Below are positions 7,766-16,561 of a stretch of DNA of 64,000 nt, one piece after another; the first letter of the stretch is position 1; each line of letters begins with the position of its first letter. Source of the stretch: CAZVVT01 sp964630595. Lineage in GTDB: Bacteria; Chlamydiota; Chlamydiia; Chlamydiales; VFKH01. The position numbers were made by a program, and so were the translations under genes. The stretch lies in assembly GCA_964630595.1 (NCBI GenBank), contig CAZVVT010000001.1:310001-374000 (forward strand), read 5' to 3'. The notes beneath the pieces were generated by a model. The model made no database searches. It saw only the letters and a list, made by a program, of their open reading frames with translations, and had not been told where the DNA came from.

Positions 7766-10700
7766 CTGTTCTCCCTAGTTGCCCATTTACCATTTCTATC
7801 AGTAATTTTATTTTTATAAGTATTGAATCCCAATCCATGAGCTTCGTTTATAAATCCATTACCCGTCTCATGCTGGGTAATTGTATACTCATCTCCAAAT
7901 ATAGCAGCAATGCGAGTTGGAATATTTGCTAATATAAATACCAGATCATTACTATCTCCGTGATTTTCGACTTCCATAAATTTTCCATTTGGAATGAGTG
8001 CCCCAGTGCCATAAGTATAGATTTCTAGCCTGCGAGCGATGTTTTCAGGAAGCTTTTGCGTGGCAAGATAGGCAGTAATACCTCCTTGGCTGTGCGCTTG
8101 AATGGTAATTAACGCATTGGGGCCGATTTCAGTCACAAGCTTTTTGATCTCTGCATTGAGTAAACGTGCAGGAGCGGTGGGGACCCCGAGTTTATTCGCA
8201 CAACACTCAAAAAAATCCATGATGAACCCATGACTTGCATTGTACACACATGCAGTAAAGGGGTTTCCGCATTCTGCAGAAGCCTCTCTGCAATATTTCA
8301 TAAACTCTTTTTCAGAGGTGCCTATGCCATTAGTGTAGACTAGAGCGCCGCCTTCTCCTTTTTGATCGTCATTTAGATAGCGAACTTTGCTGCGGGATTC
8401 GTCGGAGAGCTTGTCTCCCGAGAGGAGACAGCCGACGCCTTCGAGGACGCGGCGGAGAGCGGGGATGGGGCAGAGGTGCTTGCCGAAGACCGAGATGGCG
8501 CGACCGAGGGGTGTGAGGGCCTTTTTAAGGGCGTAGCCGAAAGACCCCGCAATCTCATTCATTTTCTTTTTAACGGTGCTGTTCAGATAAGAGGAGCGGA
8601 GAGAGTTGAGCGCATCACTAAACATGCGATCCATGCGGGAAAGCGCGTTGCCAATGGTATCGAAACCGAAGAGACCCCAAGGATCAAGATGCGTTTGGGG
8701 ACAATTCTTCACGTAGGCGTAGAGGTTGAAGCCATCGTGGAAGCCTTCAGGGTCGGCGGTGGTCCAGCGGCCCATGGCCGGGTCAAGGAAGCGAGCGCCA
8801 AAGTAGACGAAGTGCGTTTCCGGGTCGACGCGCTTGCTAGAGAAGCGCCACGGACAATCGATGGAGCCGAAAAGGGTCTCTTCGCCGAAGGCGGTGTAGC
8901 GCACGGTGAGGGCGCTGGTGCCGTCGGGAGTTTCGAGGGAGGTGAGGCAGCCGCGGTGGTCGTGGACGGGGAAGAAGGTGCCTTCAGGAAGCTCGATGAG
9001 CACGGCCGCGCCAATCTCTGATCCGTGAGGGCCATCGGCAAGAATGCGCAGAGAGGTCGCGTGGCCGTTTTCGTAGCTGCCAATTTCGCACTGCCCGTCG
9101 TAGAGAAAGTGCGTGGTGGCTGCGGAGGTTGTTTTGCTGATGCGACGATTGAAAGAGTCGTAGGTGTAGGTCGCGAGCAGCTCGTCGTTTTGATAGACCG
9201 CAATCATGCGGTCGAGCGCGTCATAGCCGTAGGTGAAACCCTCTTTGCTCAGCAGATTTCCATTCTTATCCCAGAGGAAATGCCCATTGTGGTCACTGAG
9301 AAGCTCATTGAGGGCATTGACCGTGCACTCCGTGTCATTGACAGCTACTCTGTTGTAGAGAGAATCGTGCCGGTAGGTGCGCTGCAGAGTTGTTTTTTCT
9401 GAAGTCAATTGGTAGAGGTCGTCGTAGGTAAAACTGCAGGGCAACGTGCCTTCGCTGTCCCGCAGCGTATAGGAGAGCAGGTTGTCTGCTGCGTCAAAAT
9501 GGCTATCCCCTTCTTGCCACGAAGCACACTGCACTGCGCAGCAGCGTCCCATAAGATCATAGGTGCGCTGCATCGCGCACAGCCCCTCTGCGCGGAGCAC
9601 CTGTCCGCGTAAATTGCGCTCCACAATGCGGTGTGTGCAGTCTTTTCGCTGTACCGAAAGGAGGTGCGAGCCTTCGTAGCGATAGCCAACGGTGGTTTGA
9701 TCCGGCAGCGTGAGCTGCTTTTTGCGGCCCAGTGGATCTACTTCGAGGTTGTAATGCAGTCCTGATGGAAGAGTCTCCTCTACCATGCACCCAAGGGAAT
9801 CAAAGCGTCGTGTATTTACCGTGTTATGGATGAGATCTTTTACCTGTATGATCTCGTTCTTTGTGTTGTAGACGAATTCGTACGAAACAGCTTCGGTCCC
9901 CTCCACGCCCACCGCATCGGTGCGCACTAAGCGACTGCGTTCATCGTAGGCATAATGGATCACACTGCCTCCAGGACAGCTTTTTTCGATCAGTCGCCCA
10001 ACATCGTCGTAAGCGAAGCGGTAGACGCGGTCATCTCCCGACCCAAGCCCACGGACCTCCTCTGTCACCTTGCCAGCTGCGCTATATTTCCACGCCACCA
10101 CATAGTCACGCACGTGCTTGCTTCGATCAAGCACCTGCTCTACTACCCTCACACGCTGGTCTAGGGCATTATAGAAGGTCTCTTCCAATGCTGTGCGATG
10201 GCCAAGGAAGCTCACATGCTCCACGCGCATGATGCGCCCCAGCGCATCCGCCGTCTCCACAATACGGTTTCCGCAAGGGTCGATCGTCGTCTTCTCCAAA
10301 ACACGCTGCCCCAGGCCATCCACAGCCTCTCTATTGTAGAGATAACGCGTTCTTTTCCCTTCCGCGTCAGTGATGGCAATCACCTCATCCGAAGAGTTGT
10401 ACTCCATCAGCGTATCGGCCGAATGTGCCTCGTCAATCCATTCACGAGTCACTACCTTCCTGCCAAAATGGTCGTACTGATAGCTGACGCGCTTCTGCAC
10501 AACTCCCCTTTCATCCTCAACCCTCTCCTCCACGACTTGGGAAAGTCGATCACGCACAGTAACCAACGCAAGATATTGCGTCTGATTAACCCACCGCTTC
10601 TCTACAGCCACCTCTCCCAAAGCATCATACGCATAGGTGGTGCGCGCGCGATCCACAACCTTCTCCACAACACGCCCTGCGCCATCATAAGCATAACGCG

Positions 10701-13206
10701 TGACCACTCCCATGCCGTCGACTTCCTCCTCTAAGTGGAGGTTACTAAATCGAAAATGGCGCACAGAAAGGGGTTTACCGCTGCGATCGCACAGCTCCTC
10801 TTTCGTAATGCGCTCTTGGTCATCGAGCTCGTAAAGAAAATAGGAGCCATCCTTATTCACCTTCTTCGTCAAGGTTCCCAGAAGCGAATAAGAGAAGCTT
10901 TCGCTGGTGCCATCGGGATACTGCACGCGCAGCGGCTTTTTGTAGGCGTTCCACGAAGTACGTGTCACACCGCCCATCGGGTCTTTCTCCTCCAGGACAT
11001 TGCCCAGCGCATCAAAGGAGCGCTCCACCACGGGCGCGATGCGCTCACCATGCGCTCCGAGGAAAGCAGGCCCCTCGCTGCGCACCGGATGCCCAAAGAG
11101 GTTGGGCGTGGTGAGCGTTTTGTTGCCAAAGGCGTCCTGCGTGCGCACGGGCTGGTTGAGGTAGTTATAGGCGGTGCGCTGCGTGAAGACACGCCCATCA
11201 GCATGTCGCTCATGCACAGCAATCAGTCGGTTGCTGTAGTCATACTCCATCTCCTTCCACACATCGGGGCGCTCCTGCACAAAGATGCGGTTGTTATTCG
11301 CATCATAGCGGTAACTGATCTCATTGCCCCACTTATCTGTCTCTTTAAGCAGACGCCCTTTGTGGTCGTGGACATAGTGTAGAGCATAGAGAAGCCGATC
11401 GTCCGCATCGTAAAAACTCTCTTTGCAGCGATGGGAATTGTGATCGTATTCGATACGAGTACGACTCTTTAAAATCTCTTGTCCATGAGCTACGTAGAAC
11501 TTCTCGATGCACTCCGGCTGACATATTCCGGGGTTCATAGCTTTGGGAGTAATGCGCGTGATTTGCCGCTCCCCTCCGGCGTCGACAACTTCCTCTGTAA
11601 GAAGACCATCTCTGTTGTACTCGAAAAGAGTGCGCTGGTGTTTCTCGATCTTTTCAATCAGTAGATTCGTGCCCGGCTTGTACTTGTAGAGGGTTTCTAC
11701 GCCCGGCTTCTTCGATTCGCGCACCAGCAAATTCGCCGCATAAGTGCGATGAGTGACATGAAAATCGTTGCTCCCCTCCTCCTGAATCGTTCCGGAAAGC
11801 GTTTCCTGAGCTACGTTGTAGCGATTGTCATACTGATAGAGCTTGCTGTAGAGCACCCTCTTCTGCACACAGTCGATGACGGTTTTGTCGTTGAGATTGC
11901 CGTCTCGAGCATCCTCTGACTCAAACCAGCCCATCCGCTCTTCCATCAACTTCTGCCCGCTGGCATCCCAATGCTCCACACGTTCAATACGATTCTTCTG
12001 ATTCCAGCGAATGATCTTGAGGTTGTCATTGGCATCAAAAACTTCTGTGGCACCCCCTTTTACCCTCCGATCTTTCCCCCTGATCTGCCGAAAGTAGTAC
12101 CGCGCCACCGTGATCGGCGTCTCATCTTCCCCCACAGGCGCCCGTTGGCACGCTACAAAGTTCGGCCCTAACTCCTGATCGCAGCGCGGATCGCCCGCAA
12201 TGGCCTGGTAGGGCTTCATGAGGGCAGAAAGGTTCGCGTCTCCCCAATAATAGGTCTCCACAAAGCGCCCATTCGGCTCATCCCTCCTGCGAATGTGATC
12301 GCCACTATAACTATAACGCTGCCAATCCGGTCCACTCTGTCCCGCGACCTGAGAAACCCACCAACGATTCCCCCGCTTCTCGAAATGGTAACGCACGGCC
12401 CAATCCCCGGTGCTCGTCACATATTCGATGGGCTCTTCCATGGTTCCATGAAGCCGCAAATCAATTCCGGAAATGGCTCCACACTGCGGCCCAAAGCTCA
12501 CCATCGATTTCAAAATCAGGTAATGCCCCACCCTTTGCCAATCATACCGAATGGTTCGCCCACTCAGCTTTTCTTCCAAATTGGCCACATACATTCGCGC
12601 CCCAACGCTTTGCAGATGACGCTTCGAGCCATCGGGGTCGTGAATGATCTCCTCTCCTGGTTGCAACTCAACGCGCATCGTTTTGATCGACGTCGCCCCG
12701 CCAATCTCCCCCAAAGCCGTGTTGCACCAGTTCTTGCGATAGCAATCGCTACACAGCGCAAGCTCAATGCCCTTAGTGTATTTTTTCTTATTGCGAAACT
12801 CGAGCACCGCTCCGTTGGGTTCGCACCCCAAAAAACCGCAATACTCCCTCGTGGAAACCTCTTGGCCCCAGAGCGAATTGTTGATGTTCCAACCCCACGC
12901 ATTCGCCTGGTCCCAGCCCCCATCTTGCCACGAGCGCACCACCAACTGCGCCTCCGGTCCAACGGTGTACTGATCGACATGCTCTTCTGAATAACGACCC
13001 GTGATCGGGTTCACACTGCCATAAGGCGATGCCTGATTGCGCTGCTCTACCTCATCGCCCTCTTTAGATGATGCAGTAGAACCCACCTGCGCAACTTGCA
13101 CCTCCGCAGAACCACCGGAATGCAGATCTGCCCCCGTGCCCAACGCAATGAACTCTTCTGCACACAAACTCGAAAGCAGCAGAAGAAACCAGGCAGCAAC
13201 GCGCAT
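7741..13206 (-). CDS. Secreted Rhs/YD-repeat protein with C-terminal alpha/beta-hydrolase-like tip
   Basis: 1,821 residues. A signal peptide (MRVAAWFLLLLSSLCA) is followed by an N-terminal plug-like region and then about 1,000 residues of YD repeats (many Y-x-Y-D, RxxxxYxYD units). The Rhs core signature FNLYAYVKNCPQTHLDPWGL ends at residue 1512, and a variable tip follows. The tip (about 1605-1821) has VYTNGI, VYNASHG and AHSQGG with Ser1706, a lipase/esterase-type nucleophile elbow, and resembles chlamydial DUF687 proteins as I remember them. Base composition changes abruptly: 41 of 60 G/C in the core at 8881-8940 against 15 of 60 in the tip at 7801-7860. This is the classic layout of a polymorphic toxin with an exchangeable end. 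Confidence 0.9.
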   Translation of the reverse strand: MRVAAWFLLLLSSLCAEEFIALGTGADLHSGGSAEVQVAQVGSTASSKEGDEVEQRNQASPYGSVNPITGRYSEEHVDQYTVGPEAQLVVRSWQDGGWDQANAWGWNINNSLWGQEVSTREYCGFLGCEPNGAVLEFRNKKKYTKGIELALCSDCYRKNWCNTALGEIGGATSIKTMRVELQPGEEIIHDPDGSKRHLQSVGARMYVANLEEKLSGRTIRYDWQRVGHYLILKSMVSFGPQCGAISGIDLRLHGTMEEPIEYVTSTGDWAVRYHFEKRGNRWWVSQVAGQSGPDWQRYSYSGDHIRRRDEPNGRFVETYYWGDANLSALMKPYQAIAGDPRCDQELGPNFVACQRAPVGEDETPITVARYYFRQIRGKDRRVKGGATEVFDANDNLKIIRWNQKNRIERVEHWDASGQKLMEERMGWFESEDARDGNLNDKTVIDCVQKRVLYSKLYQYDNRYNVAQETLSGTIQEEGSNDFHVTHRTYAANLLVRESKKPGVETLYKYKPGTNLLIEKIEKHQRTLFEYNRDGLLTEEVVDAGGERQITRITPKAMNPGICQPECIEKFYVAHGQEILKSRTRIEYDHNSHRCKESFYDADDRLLYALHYVHDHKGRLLKETDKWGNEISYRYDANNNRIFVQERPDVWKEMEYDYSNRLIAVHERHADGRVFTQRTAYNYLNQPVRTQDAFGNKTLTTPNLFGHPVRSEGPAFLGAHGERIAPVVERSFDALGNVLEEKDPMGGVTRTSWNAYKKPLRVQYPDGTSESFSYSLLGTLTKKVNKDGSYFLYELDDQERITKEELCDRSGKPLSVRHFRFSNLHLEEEVDGMGVVTRYAYDGAGRVVEKVVDRARTTYAYDALGEVAVEKRWVNQTQYLALVTVRDRLSQVVEERVEDERGVVQKRVSYQYDHFGRKVVTREWIDEAHSADTLMEYNSSDEVIAITDAEGKRTRYLYNREAVDGLGQRVLEKTTIDPCGNRIVETADALGRIMRVEHVSFLGHRTALEETFYNALDQRVRVVEQVLDRSKHVRDYVVAWKYSAAGKVTEEVRGLGSGDDRVYRFAYDDVGRLIEKSCPGGSVIHYAYDERSRLVRTDAVGVEGTEAVSYEFVYNTKNEIIQVKDLIHNTVNTRRFDSLGCMVEETLPSGLHYNLEVDPLGRKKQLTLPDQTTVGYRYEGSHLLSVQRKDCTHRIVERNLRGQVLRAEGLCAMQRTYDLMGRCCAVQCASWQEGDSHFDAADNLLSYTLRDSEGTLPCSFTYDDLYQLTSEKTTLQRTYRHDSLYNRVAVNDTECTVNALNELLSDHNGHFLWDKNGNLLSKEGFTYGYDALDRMIAVYQNDELLATYTYDSFNRRISKTTSAATTHFLYDGQCEIGSYENGHATSLRILADGPHGSEIGAAVLIELPEGTFFPVHDHRGCLTSLETPDGTSALTVRYTAFGEETLFGSIDCPWRFSSKRVDPETHFVYFGARFLDPAMGRWTTADPEGFHDGFNLYAYVKNCPQTHLDPWGLFGFDTIGNALSRMDRMFSDALNSLRSSYLNSTVKKKMNEIAGSFGYALKKALTPLGRAISVFGKHLCPIPALRRVLEGVGCLLSGDKLSDESRSKVRYLNDDQKGEGGALVYTNGIGTSEKEFMKYCREASAECGNPFTACVYNASHGFIMDFFECCANKLGVPTAPARLLNAEIKKLVTEIGPNALITIQAHSQGGITAYLATQKLPENIARRLEIYTYGTGALIPNGKFMEVENHGDSNDLVFILANIPTRIAAIFGDEYTITQHETGNGFINEAHGLGFNTYKNKITDRNGKWATRENRCARSSLF

Positions 13207-13251
13207 AGCTGGTAAGGTATAAAGAACTGGTAAACTTTATGGCAAAAGAAA

Positions 13252-13277
13252 AAAGCCCTCTGTCGAAAGAGGGCTTT
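13252..13277 (-). terminator. Intrinsic terminator after the small cysteine-containing secreted protein gene
   Basis: Ten-base perfect stem AAAGCCCTCT / AGAGGGCTTT with a six-base loop. Read on the minus strand it is followed by CTTTTTTCTTTTG, a good T-tract. It lies between the stop of the 13295 gene and the start of the Rhs gene, so it ends the mqnC transcript and makes Rhs a separate unit. Confidence 0.88.
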
Positions 13278-13294
13278 GTGAACTAATTAAAAAA

Positions 13295-13528
13295 CTAAGC
13301 GAGCTTCTTAGGACCTTCGCAAGGACAGAGAGCCACTGTTGCTTCTTCTTTTGTCTCTTCTGCGTCGTCATTATCGATGGATTGTGTGTAGATCACAGCA
13401 TCTTCAAAGCGTTTGCATTGGTCGCATGTCTGCTCTACACCAGGCGCCACTACAGTGATGGGCTCTTCGAACGTTTGAGCGCTGAGTTGTATGGCAACCA
13501 GAGCAAGAGCGAGGGCAAAAAGTTTCAT
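13295..13528 (-). CDS. Small secreted protein with two CxxC/CxC motifs
   Basis: 77 residues. Signal peptide MKLFALALALVAIQLSAQ, then a short acidic mature part with a CDQC motif near the start and CPC near the end, so about 58 exported residues with four cysteines. No family recognised. The ATG overlaps the mqnC stop by 4 bp (ATGA) and the gene ends before a strong terminator, so it is co-transcribed with mqnC. The CDQC pair could be redox-active or bind metal; that is speculation. Confidence 0.75.
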   Translation of the reverse strand: MKLFALALALVAIQLSAQTFEEPITVVAPGVEQTCDQCKRFEDAVIYTQSIDNDDAEETKEEATVALCPCEGPKKLA

Positions 13529-14643
13529 GATGTTATCTCCATAATTTGGGTTATTTGATCTGTTTCTTTCACGCGCTGCGCCTGCGGAACGTCAAGTACT
13601 TCATTCGGCTCGAAGGTTTTCAGAATCCGATAGTAGCTGTCGCGCTGTGCAGGAGTATACCCGGCCTGGTGAATCATCTCCACAACCGTCTGTAGGTCCG
13701 CTTTATTGATAAAACCCGTCGCACGGTGGACATTCTCCTCTAAAATAATTCCTCCAAAGTCGTCCGCCCCGTAGGAAAGCGCCTGCATGCCCGTCTCCTT
13801 TCCCTCGCTAAACCAGGAGGCCGCCACGTGGTCAAAGTTGTCGAGAAAGATCCGAGAAAAGGCCAACATGCGAAAATAGGCGTCCTTGCCCGCCCAGCTC
13901 TTCACGGAGCGGCGCAAAAGAGTCCTCTCGCGCTTGTAGCTCCAAGGAATAAAAGAGGTGAAACCCGCCAACCGATCTTGCGCATCGCGCAGCGTCTGGA
14001 GATGGATGAGAATGTCTTCCGGCTCCTCTACATGGCCGTACATCATCGTCGCCGTCGTCTTAAAGCCAATCTGATGCGCCGTTTCGTGCACCTCCATCCA
14101 GGCGCCGGGAGCCATTTTCTTCGGAGAGATGGCAAAACGGACGCGCTCCGAAAGAATCTCAGCACCACCGCCGGGCATGGTGCGTTGGCCTGCATCCCAC
14201 AAAGCCTGAAGCACTTCACGCACAGAAACGCCCGAGACACGCGCGCAGTTCCAGATTTCGGGGGCAGAGAAGAAGTGAGGATGGATCTCCGGGTAGCGCT
14301 CGCGAGCTGTTTTGACCAGCTCTATATAATAGTCTAGCTTGAGCCGGTCGTTGAGCCCCCCTTGCAGAAGAACGGTCGTCAACCCCGCCCGGCGCGCCAA
14401 AGCAAAGTGCTCCATCACCTGGTCGATGCTCTTCGTGTAGGCGTCTTTGGCCGAATCTTTTCGGTAGAAAGCACAGAAACTGCAGTCGGCGTTGCAGACG
14501 TTGGTGTAGTTGGGGTTGGAATCCAAAACAAAAGTTACTAGCCCTTCCGGGTGCTTTTTGCAGCGCACCTGCTGGGCCAGCTCTTTCAACTCCTCGAGGG
14601 GAGAATGGAAGAGCTTCAGCCCTTCCTCAAAATTGATTCTCAT
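13525..14643 (-). CDS. mqnC: MqnC, cyclic dehypoxanthine futalosine synthase (radical SAM)
   Basis: 372 residues from the ATG at 14643, the usual MqnC length. Converts dehypoxanthine futalosine to its cyclic form in the futalosine route to menaquinone. The radical-SAM cluster motif is NYTNVCNADCSFCAFYR (CxxxCxxC); LLQGGLND, PGGGAEIL and TATMMYGHVE follow, as in MqnC rather than MqnE. Upstream in-frame starts (to 14766) would run into the divergent gene and add nothing conserved. It is divergent from the coiled-coil gene at 14680, the arrangement I recall at CT767/CT768. Confidence 0.93.
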   Translation of the reverse strand: MRINFEEGLKLFHSPLEELKELAQQVRCKKHPEGLVTFVLDSNPNYTNVCNADCSFCAFYRKDSAKDAYTKSIDQVMEHFALARRAGLTTVLLQGGLNDRLKLDYYIELVKTARERYPEIHPHFFSAPEIWNCARVSGVSVREVLQALWDAGQRTMPGGGAEILSERVRFAISPKKMAPGAWMEVHETAHQIGFKTTATMMYGHVEEPEDILIHLQTLRDAQDRLAGFTSFIPWSYKRERTLLRRSVKSWAGKDAYFRMLAFSRIFLDNFDHVAASWFSEGKETGMQALSYGADDFGGIILEENVHRATGFINKADLQTVVEMIHQAGYTPAQRDSYYRILKTFEPNEVLDVPQAQRVKETDQITQIMEITS

Positions 14644-14679
14644 GATTTGCTTCGGTAGGATATCATCGCTGCTGAAAAT

Positions 14680-16146
14680 ATGCATGCCGAAAAAAGTAAT
14701 GACCAGATTACCTCCTTCCTGAAAGAAAGCGATGCTTTCGCTACCCCTAAGGAAAAAACGCTCCACGCCCTACAGTTCATGGAGAAGTGGCTCAATGAGC
14801 CCAAAGCTCCCTTCTTTAAGGGCTTTTGGGCGGCCAAAGACCGCGCCTTTGAGCAGCTCAAGCTGATCACCAACGAGCCGGAACTGTGGGCCCGCTACAA
14901 AGAGCTCACGGATGAGTTCTCCAAAGTGAAGGCGCTTGTGCAAGAACAGTCGCGCTTTACGATGGAGCAGGTAGAGCTGGCCTTAGAGGCTCTCAAGGCA
15001 AAGATCGCACAGCCCATTGCTGCACACGAAATCCAGGAGAAGGACGCTCTTACCACAAGCGATGTCGAAGAACTGGAGCGCTTAGAGGGCACCACGCGCA
15101 CGACAAAAGGGTTCATCGATCAATTGATGGCTCTGCGCAATGAAGTGGTCAAAAGCCCCGGCATTTTCAAGAACAAAACCAAGCTGATTACAGAGCTCAA
15201 TGCGCTCATCGACCAACTTCTTCCAGTGCGCAAAGAGGCTCAGAACGCCCTCTGCAACCACCTGACAGGAATCGTCACGCAGTTTGAGCAAAAACCCAAA
15301 TCGGGCCCCGCGCACCATTTACTCAAGCAAGTCAAGTCGCTGCAGGCGCTGCTCAAAGAGCTGACTTTGCACCCCAAAACATTCCAGGAAGCACGCAAAA
15401 TATTGAGCCGCTGCTGGGAGAAATCGAAGGCCGATCAAGATGCCTTCAAACAGGCGCAGAGCGAAAAGCGCAAGAGTGATGAAGCCATGGTGGCGCAATT
15501 CAAACAGCGCCTGGAAGAGATCAAGGCCAGCATTGAAAAGCTTTCGCCGGACCAGGCAAAGGACCACTCGCGCAACTTGAAGCAGCAGGTAAAACGCTTT
15601 TACCTGCCCCCGAAAGAGGCTCAAGCACTCTTCGACGAAGTGGATGCCATATTGGATCCCGTCTTCGAAAAAGAGGTCGCTGTTCGTCGCAAGACCGTTG
15701 ATGCTTTGGAGCGCACCGAAACCTCCCGCAAAGGACAGATCCACCAACTGCAGACGCTTCTCGACACAGCGGCACAGTGCGCCGTGGCAGAAGAAATCCA
15801 AACGCATCTGGATCAAGCAAGCAACCTCTTAAAGGGCCTACAGCTCTCTTTAGAAGAACGCGTTCTTCTGGAGCCTCTGTATAAGTCGTTGAGCGACAAG
15901 ATGTTAGAGAACTGCTTAAAGACCGCCACCGGAGAAGAGCGCAAAGCGCTTCTCTACCGCTTCTACCAGGAACGCTCCCGTGCGCAGTCAGCTCTCGAAG
16001 AGCTCAAGCGCCTTGCTAACGTCACCTCCCAAGATTTCCACCAAGCGCTGCTCAACCACCAGTTGGCAGAAATGGAGACTTTGCGCCTCAAGGGGCTTGA
16101 AGAGATCATCGAAGAACTCGAAGAAGAGTTGGAAGCCGTTGGTTAA
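14680..16146 (+). CDS. Coiled-coil hypothetical protein (CT768-like)
   Basis: 488 residues, almost entirely charged amphipathic helices with no signal peptide and no membrane segment. Several heptad-like stretches occur (for example around residues 50-115 and 240-300), and the C-terminus is very acidic (EEIIEELEEELEAVG). No enzymatic motif is visible. Position between mqnC and rsfS matches C. trachomatis CT768 in my recollection, so it is probably a phylum-conserved protein of unknown function. DUF349-like helical proteins are an alternative comparison, without clear support. Confidence 0.8.
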   Translation: MHAEKSNDQITSFLKESDAFATPKEKTLHALQFMEKWLNEPKAPFFKGFWAAKDRAFEQLKLITNEPELWARYKELTDEFSKVKALVQEQSRFTMEQVELALEALKAKIAQPIAAHEIQEKDALTTSDVEELERLEGTTRTTKGFIDQLMALRNEVVKSPGIFKNKTKLITELNALIDQLLPVRKEAQNALCNHLTGIVTQFEQKPKSGPAHHLLKQVKSLQALLKELTLHPKTFQEARKILSRCWEKSKADQDAFKQAQSEKRKSDEAMVAQFKQRLEEIKASIEKLSPDQAKDHSRNLKQQVKRFYLPPKEAQALFDEVDAILDPVFEKEVAVRRKTVDALERTETSRKGQIHQLQTLLDTAAQCAVAEEIQTHLDQASNLLKGLQLSLEERVLLEPLYKSLSDKMLENCLKTATGEERKALLYRFYQERSRAQSALEELKRLANVTSQDFHQALLNHQLAEMETLRLKGLEEIIEELEEELEAVG

Positions 16147-16163
16147 CAGTCACTTATGGCGAT

Positions 16164-16193
16164 TTGACGGCATCTAGAAAAATAGATTATGAT
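16164..16193 (+). promoter_or_regulatory. Sigma-70-type promoter of the rsfS-fabF-ppa-ldh operon
   Basis: TTGACG at 16164-16169, an 18-bp spacer, and TATGAT at 16188-16193. Transcription would begin near 16200, only about 5 nt before the GTG start of rsfS at 16205, with no room for a ribosome-binding site. This is the best promoter match seen by eye in the window. Confidence 0.6.
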
Positions 16194-16204
16194 AAGTTCC
16201 TAAA

Positions 16205-16558
16205 GTGACAGCCATAGACGGAACAACAGAGCGAGCTCTGAAAGAGGCGGCCAAGGCCCTTTCGGACAAGAAGGCCATGAATGTGTTGGCCATTGATGTG
16301 CGCGGGATCTCGACCCTAACCGAGTATTTTCTGATCGCCGATGGCATGGTCGGCCGTCATGTGGTGGCTCTGAAGAACGAAGTCGATAGAGTTTTGAGCG
16401 CACTGGGCATCAGCCCGGTGGGTGTAGAAATCAGCGAGGACTGGATCGTGGTGGATTACGAGTATTTTGTGATTCACCTGTTCGAACCCAAAGCGCGTGA
16501 GTTCTACCGGCTCGAAGAGGTTTGGAAAGAAGGAACGCTGCTTCAACTGGAGCTGTAG
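16205..16558 (+). CDS. rsfS: RsfS, ribosomal silencing factor (Iojap/YbeB family)
   Basis: 117 residues. Binds ribosomal protein L14 and blocks subunit joining. Family features: DKKAMNVLAIDVRGISTLTEYFLIADG near the N-terminus and a C-terminal DWIVVDYEYFVIHLF (the WvllDyGdvvVHvF block). The GTG start is used because the next ATG is inside the domain. It is the first gene of a compact operon, and fabF begins 4 nt after its stop region. A promoter ends 11 nt upstream. Confidence 0.94.
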   Translation: MTAIDGTTERALKEAAKALSDKKAMNVLAIDVRGISTLTEYFLIADGMVGRHVVALKNEVDRVLSALGISPVGVEISEDWIVVDYEYFVIHLFEPKAREFYRLEEVWKEGTLLQLEL

Positions 16559-16561
16559 CAA

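Noticed and set aside
8476..9021. 181-codon plus-strand frame inside the Rhs gene
   Set aside because: Antisense to the conserved Rhs core region; no independent coding signal.
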